From Nigrospora sphaerica (lineage: Eukaryota; Ascomycota; Sordariomycetes; Amphisphaeriales; Apiosporaceae), in NCBI GenBank assembly GCA_018287875.1, contig JAGVVL010000001.1, forward strand, positions 1,860,001 through 1,924,000: a stretch of DNA of 64,000 nt. Direction: 5' to 3'. Below the pieces are notes generated by a model. That model saw only the letters and a program-made list of their open reading frames with translations. It did not search any database and was not told the DNA's origin. A program made the position numbers and the translations under genes. Numbering within the stretch: position 1 is the stretch's first letter; each line of letters begins with the position of its first letter. Positions 19,848-30,382 of this stretch are shown here, one piece after another.

Positions 19848-20329
19848 ATGGAACGCTGGGGCAGAGGGCTCCTGCAGTCCGATGATGACCACAACATCGC
19901 CACCGAGTTGGACGACATGCTCGGCTGCGATCTCATGTGCTGTTCCGATGAGTAGCGAGAAGAGATTGTTAACAAGCTCCACAATGACGGCTTTCCTGCC
20001 GGCAAATTTGAGATGCGGCTCGCCCCGGCCTTCAAGCCTTCTTCCAGATACCGCACTCGGGAGAGAATGCCCATGATCCTCGGCGTCCTTGCTATGCAGC
20101 TGGGTGCCAGGACCAGCGACGAATCCATGAGAATGATGCGTGTTCTGAGGCCTTGCCTGCGCCACATTTTCAACCAGCTTCAGATTGTTACCGCACTCGA
20201 CGAGAATAAGAACGACAGCACACGATGGGTCCTGTGCAGCAGGTGTCTCGATGACACCTTAGGATCGAGAGCGACGGGCAAGCCGAGTACGACAACGGGG
20301 ATGAATTTTGGTTTAGTTGCCTTGGGTAA
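19848..20329 (+). pseudogene. Decayed gene for a fungal hypothetical protein (premature TAG plus frameshift)
   Basis: From ATG 19848 the frame starts MERWGRGLLQSDDDHNIA and continues to an in-frame TAG at 19953-19955. It then stays open for 143 codons with protein-like content (EEIVNKL, then a helical stretch MPMILGVLAMQLGA, then LQIVTALDENKN). Near 20270-20285 the sense appears to switch frame: the other frame reads YDNGDEFWFSCLG and stops at TAA 20327-20329, a more natural C-terminus than the original frame, which goes on to 20384. The TAG is one C-to-T change from CAG. No plausible intron removes the TAG. The general look (MERWG start, FWxSxLG end) recalls uncharacterised Sordariomycete proteins, but I cannot name a family. 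Alternative: a shorter protein from the ATG at 20013. Confidence 0.6.
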
Positions 20330-23300
20330 ATGTAAAGGCGAACACGCACTGGTCGGTACCTTACCGGCCGTGGGTGAACGCTGACCACTGGGCAGTAATG
20401 AAAGTCACTCCGCTGATGCCAACCCATTCTCTCATACGTACAGCAAAAAACGCTTGGCCTGTAGTCTGGGCGAAAACGAACTACTCCGCTGCAGTCGGTG
20501 CATAGTGACTCGGTAAGTACCTGCTTCTCCGGTGGAGAAGCGATGATCTACTCAAGAGTCGCTCCAAACGATGCTAGGGCCGGAGGCGTCAGAGTTGATG
20601 CCAATGCAAAGATGCATACGCCCTTCCCAGCAGTCAGTGAGGTGATTAACAGACAATCGCATAAGGTACTACAACGAGGCCTGCCCGGCAAGCGAGTGGC
20701 GGCTCCATCGCCGCGTCTGCAAACCCTTGGAGCCATGCTCGGTTGTAAGACACGGTACCCGGCCCAATCACCAAAGATCTATATAAAGTACTGACAGGCC
20801 CAGCCCGTTCCGAACGCACCTTCGGGTGACCATTCAGGTGGAGACTTGGGTTGCTCCGTAGCATGTGCAAAGACGGATTAGAATGTCCCCTCAGACGTTC
20901 AGCCGGCAAGCCTCAGGCCAACTCATTCGACGGAAAGAGAAACCTGGTAGAAATAAAATACCATGACTTGGATGTGAGCTTGCGCCCAGATACCTGTTTG
21001 GACGGTCGATGGTTGGAGGGAAATGAACGGGAATTGAAAAAGCCAGACTCTCCGGGTTATTTGGACACCTAGTTCTTTGCGTTTGTCTTCGCCCAAGGGG
21101 AAGGCATGCGGCGTGCGGATAGATAGAAGCTATGGGGCTATAAGAGGTTCAATCATAGCCCTCACTTAAAGAATGAAGATGATCCCCGAGCCAAACTGGC
21201 GTAAGGCTGTGGGCCATTGACAAATGCCGGCCAAGGCCAGCAGCTTGAAAGGCAACACAGGCCGCGCAGTGATATGTTTAATCGGCCACGGTCCTGGAAA
21301 GTCATGTTGCGTCGCGGTCGGAATCGGTCCATCTCGCAAGCTGGGAGCCCGATACTGATTTCTGGTTCCCTATCAGGACACATACTGACGGCCTTGAGCC
21401 GGGAGAGCTGCGGCGTTGACAAACTCAATACTCGGGTCTCTGATCTGTGCCACACAGTCAAGTAGTAAGTATTTGGTGGTAAATGCGGTCGCATTAGAAC
21501 CGACGATCCGGCTTGAGCCGCGTGCAGCCCTACGGCACCTAGACGGTAGACCAGTCTGTTGCTACATGCTGGATTCGCACTTCCTCGATGGACCTACTAG
21601 CGGGAAATGTGCCTCCCTAATTTTGGGCCACGAGATATGCCAAGTACTTGTCCAGCCCCCATCGTCATGGACCCGTTGGCTCGCTTGTCATCGTTTTGTT
21701 TGGTTAGGTAGATCAGTACAACACTAGCGAGCCGGGACACGGGGCGAGGGATACAATTGTGTACTTATTCGATCAGTCCTGGCTAAAATAAGCACCTAAA
21801 TACGGCAACTGAGTAACCTGGGTACAACGAGATAACCTTACTTGAGTGCTAGGTAATCTTTGCTGACGAGAGATGCAGTTTCATCTGTTGAAGGCGCCAG
21901 TAGCGGCATCGGCATCGGTCCCCTCACGCCCCTCCCACGCCTCTGCACATCATTCATGCATGTGTGGCTGCATGTGGGAGTCGACCATGATACAGTGAAA
22001 GAGGGGGTCCATGCCGCGTTCTACTACCCTATGGTGGCTGTCAAGTGCCGACATGTCCGCCTTTAGCCCGGTGTGACCGTCGCGGAAAGGGCTGACTTGA
22101 CTCGAACCGAGACTGACGCCCGAAAATACAGAGCAAAGTATGTAGGTAGGTATGTGTGTACCTTGGTATACATATGTAGGTATGTACTGGTTAACACTCG
22201 GTCGGTGTTCCCTCGCCTGTCCGGGTGGATGGATGGATAATTGTTAACGCTCACTATTTGCCCCACTAGCCCGGAGATGGACCAAGGCGGGCGGTTACGG
22301 CAGCAATGGATCTATCTCATTCTATCGTCCCCTTGCGTCCCCAAACCTGACCCGATCCATTCCGCCTCGGTGCTCCGGCGCGCCAAGGCGTGACATTGAA
22401 GAAACTTCAAGATTGCCCATGACATGCGTGCATTGCAATCGAACCGCAACTTGTCGGCCATCCATCCGTTTCTCGCGTGCCATGTCCGTTCCCAGCCAGT
22501 CCCGCTCCGATATGGATGGATGGTGGCGGCTCTTGTGCTAATGTTTCGGTCGCTGGCATGTTTCGCAAGGGGACCGTTGCCGACCACCAATCATATTTCC
22601 AAATCTGGTAGCGCCCAAACAACCCCTCAGCAGTGGTAGCCAGCAAAGCGCCAATGACCTGTCTCGATTTAGAGTCACCACATGGTCATGATTGGCTGGC
22701 AGCATGTTTGTAGATCGACTCTGATTGTTTCGAGGGCATCGATCCATGACTGGAAAAGCTTGGCTGGCGCCCGCGGCTGGTAGCCAGGCCCCTGGGCAAT
22801 AGCTCGATGAGGACCTGATCGCCAACCGGATGCCTCTCGGGCGAAAATTGCCGTCTCATCTTGAGCCCTATGGACCCTGACCGCCCGCCCGCCCGGTCCT
22901 GGCGCGCCCAGTATCGCTCGCCAGCTTCACCCACTTCGCGCGGCAACACTGCCTTCCCGGTGGTGGATACATGTAGTTATCCACAACGGCGGATATACCC
23001 TGTGGTAGCAGCAATGCCACTCTCTTCCCACGCTCGTGCAGTATGTGTGCGCCGGGGACGGGACACCAGCCGTTCTTCGCCATCGCTCGGGCCCTCCGTC
23101 TGGTCCTTTCCCCGTGGCCCCGTGTGACAAGCGCGGCCATCTCTCATGGGATGCCAGCGCGTGGCCCCCCCCCGGCTTGGCGTAGCATCAGCCGCCCTGC
23201 TACCTACAGACCATCCGAATCTGAGCGTGTACCCAAGGTGGCTAACCTCTGGCAGTGGGTCGATGTTGAGGGCAAGTTGGCTGACTCCTACATCCCCGGC

Positions 23301-23817
23301 CGCGGTGGGAAACCCGGGGTTTTGGAAACGATGCTTCTTATTGAGGACCAGCCGCCGTCCAACTTTCACCCTCGTCCCTCTGATCTCTACTCATACCCCC
23401 GGATGTGTTCTTACGTGTTAGCACGGTAGGGTTTCGTTCTCTTGGCTCTTTGGTATATACGTTCTAGTCTCGATTCCTTCTTTCCGTCGCCACTCCCATT
23501 GTGCCCTCCCTCGGTCCCGTTCATTGTCCAGTATAAACCAGACTACCAAATCCTTACTGGTTCATTTGCGGCGTCCAAGCCCCTGCATCCGTTTTTGCCA
23601 TTCGTTTCATAGTCTCGCAGGCGCCGAGAAAGACACACTCGCCGTCTTGGTACCTCAGAGACTTCAACCAAGTTGCCTGGTGCACCTTCATACCTATCTT
23701 TCTACTCGGGACGAACGAAACGACCAGAAACCACTGCCGGCAATCCTCACCACACGCGACAACGTCACCGTCTCTGCCTCCTTCAGTTTGAACGAGATCA
23801 CTGTATCGGTAGCCAAG
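20330..23817. other. Spacer upstream of the GH16 gene, no gene seen
   Basis: 3.5 kb with only short, featureless reading frames on both strands. Runs of GTAGGTAGGTATGT type occur at about 22138-22190. The last 300 bp before 23818 form an open leader in frame with the GH16 gene but without an in-frame ATG. Confidence 0.55.
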
Positions 23818-24804
23818 ATGGCCGTTTCTTCCTCGTGGCTTCATCTAGCCGCCGTGCTTTCAACCCTGTGGGCCTCGGTCAGCTGCGCTGAAAGCTACCC
23901 CAGCACAGCTTCGGGTTCATATTTCCTTCAAGACAACTGGAATTCGAGCAACTTCTTTTCGGGGTTCGATTTCTTCGCCGAGGCGGATCCTACTCGCGGG
24001 TTTGTCAAATACCAGACAGCCATCGATGCGAACGCCAAGTCCCTTGCCGGATTCGCAAACGGCGCCATTTATCTCGGCGTGGACCACCAGACGGTAGACC
24101 CCGTAAAACCGGGCCGTGGTTCCGTGCGAGTGACATCGAAGAAAAGCTTCACCAAGGGTCTCTTTGTGGCGGACATCGCTCATATGCCCGAGAATAAATG
24201 CGGAGTGTGGCCTGCGTTCTGGACGGTTGGTCCGAACTGGCCCTCGTCTGGCGAAATCGACATCATTGAGGGAGTCAACGCCGCCGAGACGGTCACCAGC
24301 ACGCTACACACGAGCGAGGGATGCTCTTTCCGGCAAGGAAACTGTAAGGGAAGCCAGGGGTGTGGCCAGGAGACCAAGGACACGAAGACCTACGGGGCTG
24401 GCTTCAATGCCATAGGGGGAGGCATCTACGCCATGGAGTGGCAGAGCGACTCCATCAAGATCTTCTTCTTCCCCCGGACCGGACCCATCCCCGAGGATAT
24501 CGACAGCGACAGCCCGAACACAGCGTCCTGGCCAGCGGCCCAGGTAGAGTTCTCCGGCTCGGGGTGCAACATTGACCAGCGCTTCGCGAACCATCAGATC
24601 GTCTTCAACACCGCCTTCTGCGGCGAGTGGGCCGGCAAGGTCTTCAGCGAGGACCCCGTCTGCAGCAAGTTGGCGACGACGTGCGAGGAGTACGTGGCGT
24701 CGAACCCGGGCGAGTTCAAGGGTGCCTACTGGAGCATCAACTCGGTCAAAGTCTTCTCCAAGAAAAGCAGCCTCAAACGCGCCACGCGGTCTTTCGAGGC
24801 ATAA
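23818..24804 (+). CDS. Secreted GH16 endo-beta-1,3(4)-glucanase-type glycosidase
   Basis: Intronless, 328 aa. Residues 1-24 form a clear signal peptide (hydrophobic core LHLAAVLSTLWASVSC), which fixes the start at 23818 even though the frame is open further upstream. The GH16 catalytic signature GEIDIIEG is at residues 145-152, with E146 and E151 as expected nucleophile and acid/base. The preceding WPAFWTVG is typical of the laminarinase/mixed-linkage glucanase branch. Cysteines (CSFRQGNC, GCGQ, GCNI) fit a disulfide-stabilised extracellular enzyme. Known: such enzymes cleave beta-1,3(4)-glucans in plant or fungal walls. There is no GPI-anchor tail (it ends RSFEA), so it is probably soluble. 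Substrate specificity cannot be read from sequence alone. Confidence 0.92.
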   Translation: MAVSSSWLHLAAVLSTLWASVSCAESYPSTASGSYFLQDNWNSSNFFSGFDFFAEADPTRGFVKYQTAIDANAKSLAGFANGAIYLGVDHQTVDPVKPGRGSVRVTSKKSFTKGLFVADIAHMPENKCGVWPAFWTVGPNWPSSGEIDIIEGVNAAETVTSTLHTSEGCSFRQGNCKGSQGCGQETKDTKTYGAGFNAIGGGIYAMEWQSDSIKIFFFPRTGPIPEDIDSDSPNTASWPAAQVEFSGSGCNIDQRFANHQIVFNTAFCGEWAGKVFSEDPVCSKLATTCEEYVASNPGEFKGAYWSINSVKVFSKKSSLKRATRSFEA

Positions 24805-25329
24805 CGGAGAGAACGCCGAGCGCCCGCGCTTCCCCGAACATTTGCATGAGTCCCTAGGATGCCATGGTCTGCCTTTTTAGTTGCTAAGGTGAATCCATCA
24901 AATCTCTACCAGGGGGCTCAAGGGTATCGGCGGGCCGAGGCCCAACATACATAACCTTCTTCTGTACATACCCTATCAATTACGTTCCTCCCCAAAACAG
25001 TATATATGTATATGTGCCCTAAAACCCTAGATACACGCTTCACGATGGTCATACGTTTTTATCTCGTGTCCGCTTCTATCGCCAGTTTATTTCCCACCTG
25101 CTAGCCTCCCTTTGCACCGTTGCTTGAGTGTTAGCGAGTTCGCCTACCACTAGAAGTAGGCATATATATACACACCCGACTTAAAATATATAAAATCCGT
25201 ATGAAAAGCGCATGATAATTAAGTTGATTACTTAATTATATAACGTATTAGCAGGTGTATCAAATCTTGCTTTGTTTTTGAAATATTCTTTAAGCTTAAA
25301 ACTACGCTCCGGTATATGAAATCACCCGT

Positions 25330-25408
25330 CTCGTGCGTTCTCTCGTGCGTTCTCTCGTGCGTTCTCTCGTGCGTTCTCTCGTGCGTTCTCTCGTGCGTTC
25401 TCTCGTGC
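25330..25408. repeat. 12-bp minisatellite TCTCGTGCGTTC, about 6.5 copies
   Basis: Perfect head-to-tail copies of tctcgtgcgttc, next to an AT-rich patch in the spacer after the GH16 gene. Confidence 0.95.
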
Positions 25409-26059
25409 GCCCTTCCACACGCTCTCCAATATTATGTGGCGAAAATTGAGTAACACATAGAAAGGAAGCCTCGGCATAGCTTTACCAATTCCAGCACCCC
25501 GTCGTGGATATCACTCAAGGCGTGTTGTACCAGGGTTTTAACACTTGAAATCTATACCTCACCTGTGTTGCCCACAAGAGCAAGGAAGCCGCCAACGTAC
25601 GTGTACGTGGGTCTTCGTTCACCTTGAATAATATGGAAAGGTAGGTAACGCAAGAAGGCGTCACGCGTGGCCAGCATATTCAAAACATATTTACTGATAG
25701 CGCCCATCCCCAAGCACCTCAACATAGGCGTTGGGTAAAGGTACGTGGTTGCAACTGCGGCTTCCCATTGAGCGTAGGCAAGGTCCGAATCCGCTCTAGC
25801 GCTGGTGGTCTTGACTTGAGGACACTGATGGCGGCTTGGCATGATGACAGAGAGCCCTGGAAGAAAAGAAAAACCAGGCTGGAACCTGACAGATAGGCTC
25901 CCTCGCCCATTACGGCCCCCAAAACCTAATAAGCAGATGGAACGGTTCTCTTCTTGCGAGTCTACTTTTGCGAGTCTAATTTCGCGAGTCTACCCTTGGG
26001 CAATTGTGTGCCTGTTTCCTCAAGTAGCACGCATACCTTGACCAATATAGTCGGAATTT

Positions 26060-26064
<5 letters not shown>

Positions 26065-26101
<37 letters not shown>
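26065..26101. repeat. (TC)n microsatellite, about 18 copies
   Basis: Uninterrupted TC dinucleotide run, about 600 bp upstream of the zinc-finger gene start. Confidence 0.95.
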
Positions 26102-26105
<4 letters not shown>

Positions 26106-26707
26106 TTTTCGCGCGCTCTCTCTTTTTCTGCCCCGGGGCGGTCGCTGAAGCCGGCGCCGCCCCAATCAACACAGCTTCCCCGAACCACCAATATCCATTC
26201 CCTGAATTCGGTATGATCCATAGCGGCTCCGCTGGTATACTGCTGTGTAGAAGGTGGCCCTCAAGGTCCTCAAAATTGGCGCCCTCTCGTCACAGCCGGA
26301 CCACGTTCTTTGCACCAGAGTTCTTTGCACCAGAGTTCTTTCGATCACCATCGCGGGCCACCGTCCTCCCGCAGAACAGGACCAAGCGTCTGTCTTTTTT
26401 CCGCCCACATGTTTCATACATAATTCGACCCGGTCCAGTATTTGTGACTGCACTGCGCCCACCCTTGCTCGGCCCGTTCCGAAGCCCTTTTACTTGGAGA
26501 GCTACCCAATTCGTTTGCATCCCGTCCTGCGCCGCCTCCCCCCCCCCCCCCCGGTTTTACTCGTCCCGCCTCTTGAGGCTCGACGGGACACGGAAAAGGG
26601 AGCCTGGCCCGCCTGACTTAGGACGTACCTCATAAGACCCCGGCCGCCCGTGGCTAGAGCTTCGCCGACGAACCCCACGAAAACCACCGTCAGCCTTACG
26701 CCACTCT

Positions 26708-28365
26708 ATGGCCATGTATAACAGTCAGTGGGAACGCGTCGACCAAGATGGCACATACGGAGCCGCCGACGCGTCAGACCTTGCGGGTTTCGAGCTGGAC
26801 ATCTTGGCGCGCATTCCCGAGGTGGCTGGCCTCGCCTGGAATACCACGGCTTCCCAGGGGGGCGACTGGCCGCCCGCAACCGAGTATATAACTCACGCAC
26901 CGCACGAGGCACTGCCATGCCAGAATCCCGGCCTCTTCGCCCCACCTCCCATTCACCCTGGGCAACAATGTCCGAGTGCGGTGTCCAGCGCAACGGTCCA
27001 GAGCCAGAGCGGCCTCTACTTTCGGAACCCAGGGGCCTTCGCGGCCGACGTTATGCACCCTCCACTGACCATGGACTCCGGGCCCAGCATCTCCCACCCC
27101 GAGTTGAACAAGGGATACGCCGAGGTCGACGATTGTGAGGACTCGTGCTCTGAAGCCGACTGCTGCGGCCCATGCGAGTTGATACCCTGCGATGCCGAGG
27201 ACTGCGAGCAGGAAGACTGCACCCCTTGCGACGACGACAACTGCTTCTGGGGTTCTCTTCATGACGCGCATTACGGCGATGTGCCCCAGGCCGAGGCCCA
27301 CTGGTCACACTTGGATGCCTCGTTCACGCAGTATCATCCATGCGTGGAAGCACATCCCCACGGAGAACTGCACCACCCCAGCCAGCAGCCGCCATGCAGT
27401 CATCTTCCTGGCGAACACAACGCCATCGCTGTCTTACACGACATGCAACGCCGGGGGCCCTCTTGTGACCCTTGGGACCCCGTCATGTCTGCGCCCCCGA
27501 CCGAAACGCCACCTCTGTGCCCCGACGATGGCGGCTTCGAGATGATCCAGGATAGCGAGTCCCTCAAGCCGGACGCCCAGAACGCAGAGCCTTTCCTGGT
27601 ATGCCAGTGGCTCGTCGACCATGGAGGTAACAAGTTAGTCCCCTGTAACTGCACCTTCAGTACCCCTAAGGAGCTCCACTCCCACCTTGTGGAGTGGCAC
27701 ACGCCGGAATTCAACGGCAAGACGGGATTCAACTGTCTCTGGGACGGCTGTTTTAGGGGTAAAGACCAAACTTTTGCATCCCGCCATAAGCTCCACCGCC
27801 ACCTCCCCTCGCACTCCGGGTGTAAGTCTCAATTCCAATAGAGATGGATGCCGCCCCTGTTGACATGACTGCCCGCAGACAAGCCACTTGTATGTAAGGT
27901 ATGCTCCCTGGGCTTCTCGGCAAAGCAGGCGCTTGAGCAACATGAACGCATCCACTCGGGAGAGGAGCCTTATGAATGCCCCTACGAAGGTTGCAATAAG
28001 AAGTTCAAGCAGAAGAGTGCATTAAGTAGCCGCCCCCCCCCCCCCCCCCCCCTTTCGCCCCGGGACTTTCAGCGGCCCGGTTTTAAGCTGACGAGCGCAT
28101 CGCAGCGATGCACAAGCGCACCCACACGGGCGAGAAGCCGTTGCAGTGCGCGACCTGCGGTAAACAATTTGCCGAGTCGTCCAACCTGTCCAAACACCGC
28201 AAGATTCACGAGCCCGTCAACCGGTTCAAATGCACCTTTGAGGGCTGCAAGAAGGAATTTGTCCGCATCGACCAGCTGAAGCGCCACCGCATCACGCACA
28301 CGAAACGCCTGGAGCGTAAACAACAGCCGAAGGGAGGCCGGGCCAAGAAGACGCGGGACCCATGA
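26708..28365 (+). CDS. C2H2 zinc-finger transcription factor, Zap1/ZafA-like zinc regulator
   Basis: Three exons, 26708-27821, 27879-28025 and 28106-28365, give 506 aa. The introns are 57 and 80 nt; phases join as HSG-Y-KPLVC and SAL-T-MHKRTH. Seen: a Cys cluster at residues 143-179 (ten Cys in 37 positions, amid Asp and Glu). C-terminal fingers start with two atypical ones (from C299 and from C343, CLWDGC) and then four regular C2H2 fingers from about residue 377 with linkers HSGEEPY and HTGEKPL and the helix ESSNLSKH. Known: this order, a WDGC-type finger pair ahead of a regular array with ESSNLSKH, resembles yeast Zap1 and Aspergillus ZafA, nuclear activators of zinc-uptake genes under zinc starvation. 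The Cys cluster would suit zinc sensing in the activation region, which is inference. A 20-nt C run sits in intron 2. It could be another C2H2 factor. Confidence 0.85.
28033..28052 (+). repeat. Poly-C run (20 nt) in intron 2 of the zinc-finger gene
   Basis: Twenty consecutive C on the sense strand, starting 7 nt after the GTAGCC donor at 28026. Confidence 0.95.
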
Positions 28366-29618
28366 CCCCGGTGGGGAGCACGGCTGGCGAGGGCGCCAAG
28401 AAAGATGGGAATATCCCCCCGGTGACCATCACCCCGCCCCCAGGCCGAGAAACAAGAGAGAGGCGGAGGAAAAAACAGAGGAGACGGAGAAAGGCGCCAC
28501 GCTACGAGAATCTATGACCGTGCGAACTTGATGGGACTTTCCCCGGTCCTCCGTTTCCTTGTCTTGGACCTTGGGCTGAGTTTGTCAGTTGTTATGAGGC
28601 TGCGGACGAGATAACCCTCACATCGTTCCGTACTGTGCAACTTGCATTTGGTAGGAAAGTATATGAAGTGTGCGTTACATAGCGGCTGACGAAGAACCCC
28701 GGTATCTCTACCGGATGAACCTACTGCATTCGGTTCTCTTGTTTTGCGGGTTCCGTGATATACGTTTTGGTGGTCTGGTGCTCAAAGAGCCACCCACTAG
28801 AATCGCCAAGGCCCCTTTGCGGCTATATAAGCGAATAGCGGAAAAGAGGTAGATGCTCGTTCACGTGCCTCTTCACTGAACGGCATATATCCATCTACGG
28901 TATCACTCGCTCCTGACTCTTAAAAAGGGATATGGACAATATCCAGGTACAAACGGACTGATCGCATACTATAAGCAGGCGAGGGCCTACCGAGCGACGA
29001 GGTATCAGCATACCTCCTGCCCTACAGGCAATTTAACCTCTCTCGTTGGGTATCCATGGTACGGCAAAGAATATCGAATTTCTCGAGTGCCCATGAGTAC
29101 TTGTCTTTGGGTGGGCAGGTGTACTGTATTTGTGACGGAGGTTCTCCCGCTGCTGCGGGATGCCCCGAGCAGCGGAACACTGCCCATCACATGCCGCGGA
29201 GACCTAACCATTGCACCACAGAGCCCTCGACCGAACAGAGTGGGGGAGACCAGAGAGCGCCATGACGATGTCGAACGGATGGCTGCCGCCGAGCCGAGCC
29301 TCGCCATCCAACCGCATCGCAAGTCACATGACGAGTAGGGACAAGACCGGTGTGCTTATTCCTTCGTAACGCAAACGCATGCGCAATTCATTGGCAGCTA
29401 CACCTGGGCTGCTCAGAAGTGACCTCGTAAACACCATGACCTGTTGTTTTTGAACCGAAAAGCCGTGTGATGCCATGCAAAGATCAGAAATGTCCCTTTT
29501 TGTTGACGAAGAGTAAGTCTACCCTGACTCGTCCTCATCAATCGTTCACAGCTAGCGAGCCATGGCCTGTGCCGGCATCGCAGGTACGCCTTCCCCACCC
29601 CACCAAAGCATTCGCACT
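28366..29618. other. Convergent spacer, no gene seen
   Basis: This lies between the 3' ends of the zinc-finger gene and the eL35 gene. It holds their 3' UTRs and no frame that looks coding. Confidence 0.6.
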
Positions 29619-30382
29619 TTATGCCGAAGCCTGCAGCCATGTCAGTTCCCAGGTCCCCGGAGGAGACGCGGCATTCAACGTCATTGACATACCTTGACAG
29701 CGTACTTGCGCAGGGGGAAGTGCGAGGTGCGCTTCTTGGTCTTCAGAAGAGTGCGCTTGGCGTCCTCGGGAGACAGGCGTCTGCGGATGGCGCGGGTAGC
29801 CTTGGGCCGCAGGTCGAGGGGCTGGTGGGTCTTGTTCTTGTAGAACAGGCGGAGCTGGTTGCGCTGCTTGATGTTGACGACGGTAAGGACGCGGGCAATG
29901 GACTTGCGGAGATCGTGGCTGTTGGTTGCGCCATGTTAGCAAAGGGTCCCCCCTCCAGGCCATCGCGACCTTGACAGTCTCCTCCGGGCTGCGTATTCGG
30001 GGCGAGGCACGTACATGCGGTTGAGCTTGGAGCCCGACGAGGCGATCTTCTGGATGCGCAGCTGGCCCAGCTCAGTCTTGAGCTCGCCGAGCTGCTTCAT
30101 CAGCTCGTCCTTGTTCTTGCCCCAGAGAGGACCGGCCTTGACCTTGGCGGTGGACTGTGGTGACGACGTCGCTGGTTAGCCAGTTTTCATTTGCACAGAT
30201 CGAGGCGTAATGCGTCGTAATGGGGGTCGCGGGACCGCGGGTATGGGCGAGGGATTCGGGGAGCGGGTCGGTCGATTGTGTCGCCGTTCTTCGGGGTCAT
30301 GACGGGGCGCGTTCGGGACCGCCCCAATCCATGCCGGCGGATGGAAACAATGATTCGGGATGGGGAGAGCGAGACTCACCAT
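29619..30382 (-). CDS. rpl35: 60S ribosomal protein L35 (uL29)
   Basis: Four exons: 30382-30380 (only the ATG), 30154-30015, 29918-29693 and 29630-29619, giving 126 aa, the usual size for fungal L35. Seen: STAKVKAGPLWGKNKDELM at the N-terminus, then LGELKTELGQLRIQKIAS, the HDLRKSIARVL block and the basic C-terminal half with LDLRPKATRAIRRRL, ending RKYAVKASA. Known: uL29 lies near the polypeptide exit tunnel of the large subunit. All splice sites are GT-AG (GTGAGT, GTACGT and GTATGT donors). The first intron splits the start codon from the rest, a pattern common in fungal ribosomal protein genes. The last exon codes only Ala-Ser-Ala-stop. Confidence 0.93.

Larger units (their letters stand above)
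24805..26707. other. Spacer with AT-rich patch and simple repeats
   Basis: The GH16 3' UTR is followed by an AT-rich patch at about 25150-25320, a 12-bp minisatellite, a TC run and a 15-nt C run at about 26538-26552. A 96-codon frame at 25552-25842 (minus) has no recognisable motif. The last few hundred bases form the zinc-finger gene promoter. Confidence 0.6.

Noticed and set aside
23524..23817. 98-codon in-frame extension of the GH16 protein
   Set aside because: There is no in-frame ATG. The signal peptide begins exactly at the ATG at 23818.
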